Assembly: GCA_038236865.1 (NCBI GenBank) | Contig: JBBRZI010000002.1 | Location: 1 to 64,000, forward strand | Length of the DNA stretch: 64,000 nt | Direction: 5' to 3' | Source of the DNA: UBA4729 sp038236865 | GTDB taxonomy: Bacteria; Patescibacteriota; Saccharimonadia; Saccharimonadales; UBA4665 | Shown here: positions 1 to 8,406 of the stretch, in pieces | Numbering within the stretch: position 1 is the stretch's first letter | Layout: each line of letters starts with the position of its first letter | The notes under the pieces: generated by a model | Database searches by the model: none | The model's input: the letters and a program-made list of their open reading frames with translations, nothing else | What the model was told of the DNA's origin: nothing | Made by a program: the position numbers and the translations under genes

Positions 1-1
1 A

Positions 2-922
2 ATCGTTGAACGCGCCAGGATGCCGCCTTCATACTTTGAGCTGCTGTACGCATTCGCGCTCTGGGTATTCTGTCGTTATGAAGTTGACTATGCGGTCGTG
101 GAAACGGGACTTGGTGGTCTCCTAGACGCGACGAATATTCTTACGCGTACAGACAAAGTCTGTGTCATAACAGATATCGGCTTCGATCACGTCAGTATTC
201 TGGGGAAAACGCTGGCAGCCATTGCAGCGCAAAAAATCGGTATTGTTCACGACCACAACACCGTACTAATGTACGAGCAAAACGAAGAAATCATGACGGT
301 TGTACATGACTGGGTAGAATCCCGCAGTGCTGAACTTAGAATAGTGCCAAGTCAAACGGTGCAAACTGAGTTCACCGATCACATGGCATCATTTCAGCAG
401 CGCAACTGGTTGTTAGCAAGTACGGTTTATGAATACGTCAGTAACAGAGATAATTTGCAACACTTAACACGTCAAGCATTGCGAGAAACACAAGCGACAT
501 ATGTACCGGCTCGGATGGACGTCACACAGCATTCTGGTAAAACTGTCGTCATGGATGGAGCGCATAATGCCCAAAAGATGTCAGCCTTCGTAGCAAGTTT
601 TAGGACGCTCTTCCTTGATACTAAGCCTGCAGTTTTGTTAGCGCTCAAGGAAGGCAAGGATTATATCGAAGTCGTGCCTATAATTGCCGGCTTTGCGAGC
701 CGAGTTATCATTACGACGTTTAACACCAGCCAAGATTTGCCGGCAATTTCGATGAATTCCGAAGTGCTAAAGAGTAACTTTATGCAACACGGATATGCAG
801 CGGTAGTTTGTGTTGCCAATCAGCTTGAAGCTTATGAAACTTTGTTGTCTGGCCCTGAGTCAGTCGTAGTTGTAACCGGTTCATTTTACTTGCTGAGTCA
901 GTTACGGCATACTAAGCATTAG
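2..922 (+). CDS. folC: Folylpolyglutamate/dihydrofolate synthase, 5'-truncated by the window
   Basis: This is the C-terminal two thirds of a Mur-ligase-type enzyme that adds glutamate to folates (and in bifunctional forms makes dihydrofolate from dihydropteroate). The frame is open to the left edge, so the ATG at 20 is internal and the P-loop domain lies outside the window. Seen here are the family motif VETGLGGLLDATN and the C-terminal-domain motif MDGAHN. About 306 residues are present, against roughly 430 for the family. The stop is one base before folA, so the two folate genes are probably co-transcribed. The family assignment is firm; mono- versus bifunctionality cannot be told. Confidence 0.9.
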   Translation: MVERARMPPSYFELLYAFALWVFCRYEVDYAVVETGLGGLLDATNILTRTDKVCVITDIGFDHVSILGKTLAAIAAQKIGIVHDHNTVLMYEQNEEIMTVVHDWVESRSAELRIVPSQTVQTEFTDHMASFQQRNWLLASTVYEYVSNRDNLQHLTRQALRETQATYVPARMDVTQHSGKTVVMDGAHNAQKMSAFVASFRTLFLDTKPAVLLALKEGKDYIEVVPIIAGFASRVIITTFNTSQDLPAISMNSEVLKSNFMQHGYAAVVCVANQLEAYETLLSGPESVVVVTGSFYLLSQLRHTKH

Positions 923-923
923 C

Positions 924-1406
924 ATGATTCGTCTTATCGCGGCTATCGATCGAAAACAAGGTATCGGCAAGGATGGTTTTCAGCCGTGGTTAATTCCCGA
1001 CGACGAGGCCTACTTCACTTCTCACACTAAAGACTATGGCGGTAACATACTAGTTGGCAATACGACGTATAAGCTGTTCCATGGCCCATTAGCGGAGCGC
1101 GACAACTATGTGTTAACGCGTGATAATACGCCAATCGAAGGCGTGGAACTGGTTCATAATCTAGAAAAATTTCTGAAAGATTTGCAGGGTCATGACTTAT
1201 GGGTTATCGGCGGCGCAAATGTATTTTCACAGATCATGCAACTCGGCAAAGCCGACGAACTGTATCTCACTCGCATAGAAGCCGATTTTGGCTGTAACCA
1301 GTTCTTTCCTGACTTTAGCCAAGGTTTTAGCTTACAAGAACGTAGCGATTTGCACGAGCAAAACGGCTTTTTGTACAGTTATGAAATCTACACAAAGACC
1401 GTCTAG
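924..1406 (+). CDS. folA: Dihydrofolate reductase
   Basis: This 160-residue protein matches the size of bacterial DHFR, which reduces dihydrofolate to tetrahydrofolate with NADPH. The N-terminal MIRLIAAIDRKQGIGKDG, the PW followed by the acidic substrate-binding region (PDDEAYF), the NADPH-binding segment ILVGNTTYKLF and the WVIGGANVF loop are all in the expected order. It starts one base after the folC stop. Together with folD at 17.5 kb it shows that folate cofactor recycling is kept in this genome. The residue after the first GI is K rather than the common N or G, which is not alarming. Confidence 0.93.
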   Translation: MIRLIAAIDRKQGIGKDGFQPWLIPDDEAYFTSHTKDYGGNILVGNTTYKLFHGPLAERDNYVLTRDNTPIEGVELVHNLEKFLKDLQGHDLWVIGGANVFSQIMQLGKADELYLTRIEADFGCNQFFPDFSQGFSLQERSDLHEQNGFLYSYEIYTKTV

Positions 1407-1418
1407 TTAGTTTAATGC

Positions 1419-1874
1419 CTACTGCCAGCGCTTAACAACGCGAAGTCGCCAAAGTAGGCAAGTGAACAGTATCGCCACGGTTAGGCCCTCAATAATGTTC
1501 CATGAGAACCAACTCCAAAGTCCATCGGATCCAATTGGCCAATAGAAAGTTAAACGACCGATTACTAAATCGATTAACCCAAATACCATCAAACCGGTTA
1601 CAGTGATAAGCATATTTTCAAAAATAATATTGAGCGTAATGCCTTTGCGCGGATTAAACACGCAGCTGATGCCAAACAGGACTACCGGCATTACAAAAAT
1701 GCTCATGAAAATCCAATAAAAGCCGCTGAGATTAGTATTGTTTGGCCACTGCTGCAGTACGAAGTAGGCTTCAGTAGCGAGCTGCCCAACGAATGCCAAT
1801 AAAGCTGCAACAACGAAAGCAAGTTGTAACCCACGGGGAATGATAATTCCGGAACTAGTATTGTGTGCCATCAT
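1419..1874 (-). CDS. Unknown four-helix membrane protein
   Basis: I do not recognise the family. The 151-residue product has about four hydrophobic segments (near residues 14-34, 49-69, 83-105 and 120-142) and a short basic C-terminus, so it should be an integral membrane protein. It converges on folA, with 12 bases between the two stops. It follows the NUDIX and ion-channel genes on the same strand and may be the last gene of that group. The ATG is doubled (MMAH), so the start could be three bases downstream. No enzymatic motif is visible. Confidence 0.6.
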   Translation of the reverse strand: MMAHNTSSGIIIPRGLQLAFVVAALLAFVGQLATEAYFVLQQWPNNTNLSGFYWIFMSIFVMPVVLFGISCVFNPRKGITLNIIFENMLITVTGLMVFGLIDLVIGRLTFYWPIGSDGLWSWFSWNIIEGLTVAILFTCLLWRLRVVKRWQ

Positions 1875-1902
1875 TATTATGCTACTCGGTATCTACAGGC
1901 CG

Positions 1903-2388
1903 TCAAGCATTTGCGACACTCTGACTTTTATGGAAACTTTTAGCTGCCTGTAATGCCTCGTGACTATAAAATATTACTGATTCTGATAATTTGTACTTTG
2001 GTTCGGCGAGTTCAGTTTTGCTAAACCAGTGCATATCGAGGTGTTCATCTGATAAAAGTGCACTTCTTGAACTACTACGAGCAAAATAAGTGAACGAAAT
2101 ATGCTTATGTGGCGGGTTGGCCTCATGCACGTCAACATAGCTAGGTGTGAGAATGAACTTGGTACCTGCGGAAACTATATTTGGCTTAGTGCTGAGAATT
2201 TCAACGTCCAAACCCGTTTCTTCTTTTATTTCACGGTACAGCGCTTGTTCTGGATCCTCGTTAAGTTCAATATGGCCACCCATTGGAACCCACATGTTAT
2301 AGCGTGGATGGTGGACGAGCAGGACTTTATCGTCATGAACGATGAAGACGGTTATTGTGTAATCGTACGTTTCGTGAATGTGTGACAC
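1903..2388 (-). CDS. NUDIX hydrolase
   Basis: A 161-residue NUDIX pyrophosphohydrolase. The Nudix box is complete: G, five residues, E, seven residues, then REIKEETGL, starting at GHIELNE. This predicts a metal-dependent hydrolase of a nucleoside diphosphate linked to another moiety; the substrate cannot be read from the sequence. It begins two bases after the stop of the upstream ion-channel gene on the same strand, so translation is probably coupled. Length and box position (residues about 38-60) are typical. Confidence 0.85.
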   Translation of the reverse strand: MSHIHETYDYTITVFIVHDDKVLLVHHPRYNMWVPMGGHIELNEDPEQALYREIKEETGLDVEILSTKPNIVSAGTKFILTPSYVDVHEANPPHKHISFTYFARSSSRSALLSDEHLDMHWFSKTELAEPKYKLSESVIFYSHEALQAAKSFHKSQSVANA

Positions 2389-2390
2389 AG

Positions 2391-2711
2391 TTAGACTTTG
2401 TTATTGCGCCTTTCGTGGCGCTCCATATTCTTAAGTGTACGTCGCTTTAGCAGTAAGCTCGCAAATGTGCCGAAGAGGCCAATGCCGAAGAATATCAAGA
2501 CGGTTGCGCCAATCTTTCCAGTAGGAGTAGTAGGAGTGAAATCACCATAACCAACCGTCGCCATCGTGACAACCGTAAAGTAATATGAATTTAGCCAATT
2601 CCACTTTTCAACTATGTGAAAAAATACAGTGCTAAACGTAACAAGCAGAATAAGTATAGTTGTGACGATACGAAACGGCTTAAGTTGTTCCGATATGCTA
2701 TCTTTATCCAT
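2391..2711 (-). CDS. Two-TM potassium channel subunit
   Basis: This 106-residue protein has the architecture of a minimal ion channel (Ion_trans_2): a first transmembrane helix (about residues 14-34), a pore helix, the selectivity filter TVGYGDF, and a second helix (about 68-88), then a short basic tail. TVGYGD is the classical K+ selectivity signature, so tetrameric K+ conduction is the likely role. No cytoplasmic RCK/TrkA domain follows, so gating control is not evident. It is the first gene of a leftward group with the NUDIX gene. Confidence 0.85.
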   Translation of the reverse strand: MDKDSISEQLKPFRIVTTILILLVTFSTVFFHIVEKWNWLNSYYFTVVTMATVGYGDFTPTTPTGKIGATVLIFFGIGLFGTFASLLLKRRTLKNMERHERRNNKV

Positions 2712-2789
2712 GTGCTAATTCCTCAAATAAGTTTTGTATTACTAACGATTGTAACAAATTAATGACACTTAACTTGCTATGATATAAGT

Positions 2790-3659
2790 ATGAGGATTGT
2801 TGAGGGAACTGGGGATGTGCCAGTAATTTATACCGCGCATCATGCCAGCAGTGAATTTGGTGAATTTTTAGAGCGAACGGCATTGGATTTTGAAAAGCGA
2901 ATTCGTTTTTCTGACTATGGTACTGACGAAACAGTACCGACCAATGGTATTGTGACGATTATTGCTGAGCACAGTCGTGCTTTGGGTGATCTAAACCGTG
3001 ATCCTGATGACCCAGATCGTTTCAAAACAGCCGACTATGCTAAGCCAGATGCCCATCCAATTTGGAAAGAAGGTGAGAGCCTGACGGCTGCCGATAAAAC
3101 CTACTGTCAAAAAACATTTTACGATCCATTTCATACTGAAATTCTTGACCAGCTTCGGCATCGCAAAGAACCAACTCTCGTAGTCGCGTGGGATAATACC
3201 TCCCACTACGACATTGGACTCAACGAGGCTGGTGAGTCGGTCACCATGAAACCTTTCGTACTTTCTAACCGAGGAAGTGAGGCTAGTGGGAAAGCGGGTG
3301 CTAACGAACCCGCTAGTTGCGACCCCGAACTATTGGAGCTACTTGCTAAACAGTTCAGGTCCGAGCTAGACAAACACGATTTGCCAAATGAAGTGCACCT
3401 CAACTTGGTTTTTAAGGGAGGCTATATTACTCGTCAGTATAGTTCGTTTAGAAATCGTTCGGTATTAAAAAAGCAGGGAATAACTTGCGAGGTTCAATCT
3501 TTACAACTGGAATACGACACTGCGATTACGCACAATCAAACAACACTCGAACCAAATGAAGACAATATGATTAAATTGCAGACAGCCTTTAGCGAAGCAA
3601 TCCGAATTACACTCGCGGCATATTTTAATGTCGAGGGCGCGTTATTTCCACGCCAATAG
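2790..3659 (+). CDS. N-formylglutamate amidohydrolase-like protein
   Basis: The 289-residue product resembles the FGase family (PF05013), zinc enzymes that hydrolyse N-formylglutamate or related formyl-amino acids. Motifs fitting the family are the N-terminal AHHAS, the DLNRDP segment, GGYITRQY and the LQLEYD near the C-terminus. Family members in histidine degradation sit with hut genes, but none is near here, so the natural substrate is unknown. It stands alone, with the ion-channel group diverging upstream and a convergent histidine kinase downstream. Confidence 0.75.
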   Translation: MRIVEGTGDVPVIYTAHHASSEFGEFLERTALDFEKRIRFSDYGTDETVPTNGIVTIIAEHSRALGDLNRDPDDPDRFKTADYAKPDAHPIWKEGESLTAADKTYCQKTFYDPFHTEILDQLRHRKEPTLVVAWDNTSHYDIGLNEAGESVTMKPFVLSNRGSEASGKAGANEPASCDPELLELLAKQFRSELDKHDLPNEVHLNLVFKGGYITRQYSSFRNRSVLKKQGITCEVQSLQLEYDTAITHNQTTLEPNEDNMIKLQTAFSEAIRITLAAYFNVEGALFPRQ

Positions 3660-3776
3660 CGACGCAAATAGAAATATACGCTTATAATGACCTATCTGAT
3701 GTGACAGTGCTCACATATGTATTTTGACTCTTACAAATCTCACGAAGTCATAACTATGGCAGCTAGGAGTCTCAGG

Positions 3777-5081
3777 CTATCCACTCGAGTTGCTGGGTGA
3801 AGGCGGGGTGCGGGGCAAACTAAAAACAAAGGTACTACCTTTGCCGACTTCAGAATGGTCAAGTTTAATTGTGCCACCCGAAATTTCAACAATCAGCTTT
3901 GATATGTACAAACCGAGTCCTGTGCCCTTGGTGGTATCACGTGTTAGTAAGCTGCTACCTGCTTGCTGGAACTTTCGAAATAGTAATCGTTGACCTTCGT
4001 CTGACATTCCTCGACCCGTGTCAGAAACTGAAGTGTATACGAAGTTTTCGTCGTTGGTCATACTGATTGTAATGTTGCCTTCTTCAGTAAACTTAACGGC
4101 ATTGCCGACCAAATTATAGATAACTTGCTTGATACGTTGTTTGTCAGCAATAACGGGCGGCATAGTTTTGATACTGTCGTCACAAATCAAGCTGATCCCT
4201 TTAGTTTCGCAGAGATTTTGTAACTCTCGAGACACGTTATCTACCGTCTCGACTAACGTGAACGATTCGGGCACGATACGCATTTTACCCTGTTCCAAGG
4301 CGGAAACGTCCAAGAAGTCATTGACGATTCCAATAAGTCGTATTGATGATTCGTGAATGTCCTCAATCATGCCAGCAACATCGGTATCAGCCAGATTTGC
4401 TGCGTAATATTTTTTGATAATTGCTGAGTTGCCTCGAATAACAGTGAGCGGCGTACGTAGTTCATGTGACGCAATTGATAGGAACTCATCTTTCGATCGT
4501 TCCAACATTTTTTGCTCAGTAATGTCTTCGACAAGAATAATTACGCCGATTTGTTGTTTATCGCCAGGCTTAACTTCGTTTACCATCGGCGCGATAAACC
4601 AACGCAGCACAAAGGCGCCAACGTTAACTTCGCTGCATTCGATAGGCTTATTGGTCGATAGGCTTTGCGTCACTAAGATGCGAAGCTCTAATTCAGGCTT
4701 GAGCAACGTGTCGATGGTAGCGAGATTCCACATGTTCTTGGCAGTCTGTGGGGGCAGTAAATCTGTGCTAGCTGTAGTTTTCGAAGCCAGCATCTTTTGC
4801 AATGGTTGATTGGTGAGTACAACCTCGGGGTTTACGTCACACATGATCAGCCCCATATTTAAACTATCCAAGAAAGAATAAGCTCTTGAAGTCGAGGCCA
4901 TCAACTGCTCGGTACGTAAAGCGACTTGTTCGTTAAGGTGTTTTTGTTCCTGATCGCTCTGGACGTACGTTTCACTGATGCGATGAATTAACGGCTCTAG
5001 ATTATCAGGGATGAATGCTTGTTCACCGAGTGTTTGCTGAATTTGACTCAGCAGTTTGGCATGGATATCTGAGGGCTGCAT
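3777..5081 (-). CDS. Soluble PAS-type sensor histidine kinase
   Basis: A 434-residue kinase with an N-terminal helical stretch (about 30-65), a PAS-like sensor region (about 66-190), a HisKA domain with SHELRTPL (phospho-acceptor His near residue 206) and a HATPase domain with the N box, DTGRGMS and GTGLGLYISK. No transmembrane segment is seen, so it should sense an intracellular cue. A Shine-Dalgarno GGAG lies just upstream of the ATG. It lies 28 bases downstream of the response regulator on the same strand, so the two form a two-component operon with the regulator first. Confidence 0.9.
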   Translation of the reverse strand: MQPSDIHAKLLSQIQQTLGEQAFIPDNLEPLIHRISETYVQSDQEQKHLNEQVALRTEQLMASTSRAYSFLDSLNMGLIMCDVNPEVVLTNQPLQKMLASKTTASTDLLPPQTAKNMWNLATIDTLLKPELELRILVTQSLSTNKPIECSEVNVGAFVLRWFIAPMVNEVKPGDKQQIGVIILVEDITEQKMLERSKDEFLSIASHELRTPLTVIRGNSAIIKKYYAANLADTDVAGMIEDIHESSIRLIGIVNDFLDVSALEQGKMRIVPESFTLVETVDNVSRELQNLCETKGISLICDDSIKTMPPVIADKQRIKQVIYNLVGNAVKFTEEGNITISMTNDENFVYTSVSDTGRGMSDEGQRLLFRKFQQAGSSLLTRDTTKGTGLGLYISKLIVEISGGTIKLDHSEVGKGSTFVFSLPRTPPSPSNSSG

Positions 5082-5109
5082 GTTCAGCTCCTAGCTCCTA
5101 AAGCTAGTT

Positions 5110-5559
5110 TTATTGTTGGTTATCGTGGTTTTCTTCGGGGGCGGGAACATCGTCAGTGGCAGGCGTGTCATCGCTAGCTTGATTGTCGTCAGATTTAGCG
5201 AGGACTGATTTAATCCATGCTATGACTTGATCAGGGTCGGTTTCGCTTTTAATTATCGATAGGTTGGCACCGTGCGAAAAAATTTCGTTTGAAACGCGCA
5301 TGTCTGAGACGTTAGTTAGCACGACGGTCGGGATATCCTTCGTAGCGTCGTCGGCTTTTAGTTTAGCTAACATTTCTACGCCGTTCATGGTCGGCATCAT
5401 AATGTCTAATAGAATTATATCCGGTTGGAAAGAGCTAACTTTGTCGAGACCTTCTTGGCCGTTTTCGGCAACTTCAGTTTCGTACCCTTCGAGCTCAAAC
5501 AGCTTCTGGTACATTCGATAAATCATCGGGTCATCTTCAACGAGTAGTATTTTAGTCAT
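5110..5559 (-). CDS. Response regulator, receiver domain with acidic tail
   Basis: A CheY-like receiver starting MTKILLVEDD, with the phospho-acceptor Asp near residue 52 (DIILLDIMMP), the conserved Thr in VVLTN and the late Lys in IIKSE. I moved the start 30 bases in from the longest frame because AGAAAGG precedes this ATG and the receiver fold begins here. After the receiver there is only an acidic D/P/N-rich tail of about 25 residues and no DNA-binding domain. It is the probable partner of the kinase immediately downstream. Confidence 0.9.
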   Translation of the reverse strand: MTKILLVEDDPMIYRMYQKLFELEGYETEVAENGQEGLDKVSSFQPDIILLDIMMPTMNGVEMLAKLKADDATKDIPTVVLTNVSDMRVSNEIFSHGANLSIIKSETDPDQVIAWIKSVLAKSDDNQASDDTPATDDVPAPEENHDNQQ

Positions 5560-5647
5560 AGGTTTAATTAGCACCTTTCTTACTGCCAAGTATAGCTACC
5601 GAGGCTGATTCTATCAAGCACGCTTATGATTATATGGTTCTGCTGTT

Positions 5648-5697
5648 TATGTTTGAGCCGGGCTGAGATTACAATAGTAGAAGCTACTTGGAAATGT
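5648..5697 (+). repeat. Degenerate copy of the array repeat (weak)
   Basis: TTATGTTTG at the left and AGTAGAAGCTACTTGGAA at the right match the copy at 13457-13500 (TTATGTTTG and AGTAGACGCTATTGGAA), with a short extra segment between them. It overlaps the 3' end of the DUF1801 remnant. It may mark the old, distal end of the cassette array. Confidence 0.35.
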
Positions 5698-6024
5698 CTT
5701 TCAAACGGTAGAGAACAATCTTTTTGAGTAAGGCAGACGAAAGGGGTTTATCAACAGTGAACCGGATGGCACCTTTTGATAATTTAAACCCATCTAATTC
5801 GGCTTCATAGTGCTCGATAACACCAGAAGCAGGATACAAACTCATAAAATTTTTATGAGCTGCCAGGCCTACGAGCAATCTGTGATTGTATTTGAACGCT
5901 GGCACGTCATAACTCATTGTCTCTTCGGCGTCAGGACTGTTTTACGAATAACGTCACCTAAGTGTTGGAGCGCTGCCCTTCGTGGTCCACTAATCTGTAC
6001 TATGTATTCATCGATGACAGACAT
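5684..6024 (-). pseudogene. DUF1801 (YdhG-like) gene broken by a one-base deletion
   Basis: The frame from the ATG at 6024 reads MSVIDEYIVQISGPRRAAL and continues to VIRKTV. It then shifts: the second part, DAEETMSYDVPAFKY to the end at 5684, lies in another frame. Adding one C (one G in a GG run on the + strand, near 5933-5935) restores KTVPDAEETMSYD, which is the usual DUF1801 sequence. The rest of the domain is intact, so the change is either very recent or a homopolymer error in the assembly. It follows the CYTH gene by two bases on the same strand. DUF1801 proteins are small and have been linked to iron chaperoning, but their role is not settled. Confidence 0.8.
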
Positions 6025-6026
6025 GC

Positions 6027-6623
6027 CTATACTTTCTTGGCTTTGACCGCCAACCAATCAGGCACTTCACCAAAAAGAATCTCATTCCAGTTATCAATTT
6101 CTTCATCAGTCACATCGTAGACAGCTTGATACGCGGTTTCGACGCTGCCATGGAGTGCCAAAGCAAAATCCAGACCGAGGAGGAGAGCGGTTTTCATTAG
6201 AAGCACTTCGTTTTCGGCTTCAATCTCAACAAAACTTGGTATCCATGGCCACGTATCAAGTTCGATTTGGGCGCCTTCAAGTTCCCAGCTTTCACGTCTG
6301 GTTTCTTGAAAGGAGTTTGAGACTAGCCCAATCGCTTCTAGCAAGCTACAGGTCGCGTCAAAATTGTCGACCACGACACCCACTTCTTTCGTGCCGTGAA
6401 GGCTGCGATCGTTCAATTGTTTGTAACTAAGCGTAATTTTATCGCCCTCGTTGCGCACTCGTACCCAACCACCAATTTTTTCAAGCCGTCTGTCGGGATA
6501 GTCGTAGACGCGGCGAGTCATTAGCCGTTCGGCGTGAAGCAATTTAGCGCCAACACTTTTTAGTTTGGTGTGCATGGCATCTAAGTCTATGTTGAGCCAC
6601 TTAGCTTCAATCTCTGTCTGCAT
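6027..6623 (-). CDS. CYTH-domain phosphohydrolase (CyaB/ThTPase-like)
   Basis: The 198-residue protein begins MQTEIEAKW, the ExExK signature of CYTH enzymes. It goes on with the basic and acidic strands of the triphosphate tunnel (VRVRNEGDKITLSYKQ, FVEIEAEN). The superfamily includes class IV adenylate cyclases, thiamine triphosphatases and tripolyphosphatases, all acting on triphosphates with a divalent metal. Which activity applies cannot be told. It is followed two bases later by the broken DUF1801 gene, so both may have entered as one accessory unit. Confidence 0.82.
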   Translation of the reverse strand: MQTEIEAKWLNIDLDAMHTKLKSVGAKLLHAERLMTRRVYDYPDRRLEKIGGWVRVRNEGDKITLSYKQLNDRSLHGTKEVGVVVDNFDATCSLLEAIGLVSNSFQETRRESWELEGAQIELDTWPWIPSFVEIEAENEVLLMKTALLLGLDFALALHGSVETAYQAVYDVTDEEIDNWNEILFGEVPDWLAVKAKKV

Positions 6624-6767
6624 ATTGTTTACTATATCAAACCTTACAAGTTACACCTTATCTCCAGAGCACGCCCATATTCGCATATTCCTCAATGCGG
6701 TAGTTCAAGACAGTCTTTATGAGCTCAGGTGGCAGCCTAGCTAATTAATACGTAAGTATTACATATT

Positions 6768-6800
6768 AAGCCATATATTATACTATTACGACAAAAGTTT
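6768..6800 (+). repeat. Possible remnant of the array repeat (weak)
   Basis: CTATTACGACAAAAG next to the 3' end of the heliorhodopsin gene resembles the conserved right arm CTATCGCAACTAAAA of the array repeat, but the left half is not recognisable. It would make the heliorhodopsin a cassette bounded on both sides. Confidence 0.25.
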
Positions 6801-6816
6801 AGAGACTACGTTTTAC

Positions 6817-7590
6817 TTATTTTGAAGCTAAAGTGGCTGCAAATATCTGCCAAGCAAGTAAGGATTTCGCCACAAAACTAAGTACAATATAGGCTTTTTC
6901 GCCACGAATATAGTATGCCCACTTACCTTTAGCTCGATACTGTTTGTATTGAACGAGAGCAAAACAATTGAAGAAAGCAAACAGAGAGATAACGATTGCA
7001 TACACGAATGCAGGAGCAGTCGTCCCCGCCGGACCACGAGGACTAGCTAGCTGAACGACAATAATCAGCCAGGGAATTATTCCCGCTATGCATCCGAAAA
7101 TAAATGGCAGCCACTGACCATCGCCAGGCGTAGTGAATTTTTCTTGAAGCCAGCCAAACAAAATCATAGATAGGTTAACTCCAAAAATAGCCAAAAGTGC
7201 CGCGTAATCGCTGATGCCATTTAGCTGTGCGATTAAAAATATCATCAGTGAGGAACTGAACGAATATTCAACCCAGCGGAAGATGTTTTTATTTTGCTTT
7301 AAGCCTGCCGAATATTTCGGAAAGACTTTTTTGGAAGCTACAAGGAAATGGAAAAATGCAGAAAGCCCCAAAAATAGTGCGATGGTATAGCTAACATTGT
7401 TGCTAAATAGTAGAATTGGGTTCGTAAAAGTTGAACCAGGGGGGCCTGTCATGTAGGTCGCAGTTACTGGCAATGAGAAGTTATTAGAAAGCATAAGTAT
7501 GGCAATGAGTGATGCCAAATGTAATATGCCAGCAGAAATATTCCAAGTGCGCAAAGGTTTGATTTGTTCGTTAGTAATTTTAGCCATCAT
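6817..7590 (-). CDS. Heliorhodopsin
   Basis: A 257-residue seven-helix protein with the marks of the heliorhodopsin family: RWVEYSFSSS in helix 3 and SFVAKSLLAWQIF in helix 7, where the lysine (residue 242 here, 241 if the second ATG is used) would bind retinal as a Schiff base. The glutamate of RWVEY (residue 108 or 107) is in the counter-ion position. Heliorhodopsins are light-sensing, inverted-topology relatives of type-1 rhodopsins, generally found not to pump ions. No retinal-synthesis gene is in the window, so retinal may come from elsewhere in the genome or from other organisms. A TATGAT box ends nine bases before the ATG pair and no Shine-Dalgarno is visible, so the mRNA may be nearly leaderless. 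Confidence 0.9.
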   Translation of the reverse strand: MMAKITNEQIKPLRTWNISAGILHLASLIAILMLSNNFSLPVTATYMTGPPGSTFTNPILLFSNNVSYTIALFLGLSAFFHFLVASKKVFPKYSAGLKQNKNIFRWVEYSFSSSLMIFLIAQLNGISDYAALLAIFGVNLSMILFGWLQEKFTTPGDGQWLPFIFGCIAGIIPWLIIVVQLASPRGPAGTTAPAFVYAIVISLFAFFNCFALVQYKQYRAKGKWAYYIRGEKAYIVLSFVAKSLLAWQIFAATLASK

Positions 7591-7713
7591 AGAAAATATA
7601 TCATATAAAACGCCTCACAGAAGCTTCAAAGTTTGTTTTTCTGGGCAAATACGAACCCTCTTAAAAGTGCACATAGACTATTTGCATAACTCAATTAGTT
7701 TCGCTCAAACACC

Positions 7714-7750
7714 AATTTGAAAGTTCGTAGTGTCTTTCGCCACAAAAATC
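7714..7750 (+). repeat. Array repeat, degenerate copy
   Basis: CGTAGTGTCTTTCGCCACAA corresponds to CGTAGATGCTATCGCAACTA of better copies, preceded by TTTGAAAGTT in place of TTGGAGGTCC. It lies directly beside the stop codon of the 7752-8024 gene. Confidence 0.55.
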
Positions 7751-7751
7751 G

Positions 7752-8024
7752 TTATAGTGCTGGAATGTCCCCAGGAGGGAGCTGTTCGGCCGACGTAGAA
7801 GTAGGGAGCGTAGTTTTGAGTGAAGCTATTTGCTCATCCGTTAAGCTAGTCGGTTCAGTACCATCTTTCATAAAAAGACATACATCGTCTATTAAGCCTT
7901 CGCAGCTTCTTCGGCCTTCGAGTTCTGCTTTGGGGAAGCAGCATGCAGTCGCTAGACCACCTACCTGCCAATATAAACAATTTCTACCAAGGTTCTCTAA
8001 CTTCGGATAAGCGCGCTCATGCAT
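7752..8024 (-). CDS. Unknown cysteine-containing small protein
   Basis: I do not recognise this 90-residue protein. It has five cysteines (near residues 18, 29, 30, 42 and 50), including a CC pair, spread over the first 50 residues with no transmembrane helix. That spacing would suit metal binding or disulfides. The C-terminal 40 residues are S/T/P-rich. It sits alone between two degenerate array repeats and looks like a single-gene cassette. It could be a non-coding open frame. Confidence 0.45.
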   Translation of the reverse strand: MHERAYPKLENLGRNCLYWQVGGLATACCFPKAELEGRRSCEGLIDDVCLFMKDGTEPTSLTDEQIASLKTTLPTSTSAEQLPPGDIPAL

Positions 8025-8088
8025 AGTATATATTAAAACATAAGAACTATTTAAATCAATATACTATAGTGACATCTATGACAGTATT

Positions 8089-8120
8089 GGAACGGCAAAG
8101 GGTATCAAGCCGCGAAAATT
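8089..8120 (+). repeat. Array repeat, strongly degenerate copy
   Basis: GTATTGGAACGGC and then GGTATCAAGCCGCGAAAATT line up loosely with GTATTGGACGTCC and TCTATCGTAACTAAAATT of the copy at 14113. It directly abuts the DUF2277 stop codon, as other copies do with their genes. Confidence 0.4.
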
Positions 8121-8390
8121 TTAGGATCTGAAACGTTGCACTGATCGGGCGCGGGCTTTAGCACTCTCGGTCTCTCGATTACGAGGAGCTGCTTGCGTGA
8201 CAAGATCTTCAAGAAGGTGGTAAGTGGCATGGGCGATTTCATCGATAGCATGACTAAAGGCAGCTTCATTGGCTATTGATGGTTTTTGAAAACCGGAAAC
8301 TTTTCTCACAAATTGCAACGCCGCGGCTTCTACCTCGTCACTCGTAGCGTGTGGCTCAAAGTTATAGAGTTGCTTAATGTTTCTACACAT
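8121..8390 (-). CDS. DUF2277 protein
   Basis: The 89-residue product starts MCRNIKQLYNFEPHATSDEV and carries ALQFVRKVSGFQKPS, the pattern of DUF2277, a small all-alpha family of unknown function found in many environmental bacteria. The basic Arg-rich C-terminus is also typical. It starts 16 bases after the stop of the 8407-9069 gene, on the same strand, so the two may form one two-gene cassette. Length and start agree with the family. Confidence 0.85.
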   Translation of the reverse strand: MCRNIKQLYNFEPHATSDEVEAAALQFVRKVSGFQKPSIANEAAFSHAIDEIAHATYHLLEDLVTQAAPRNRETESAKARARSVQRFRS

Positions 8391-8406
8391 AGCTCAATGC
8401 CAATAT

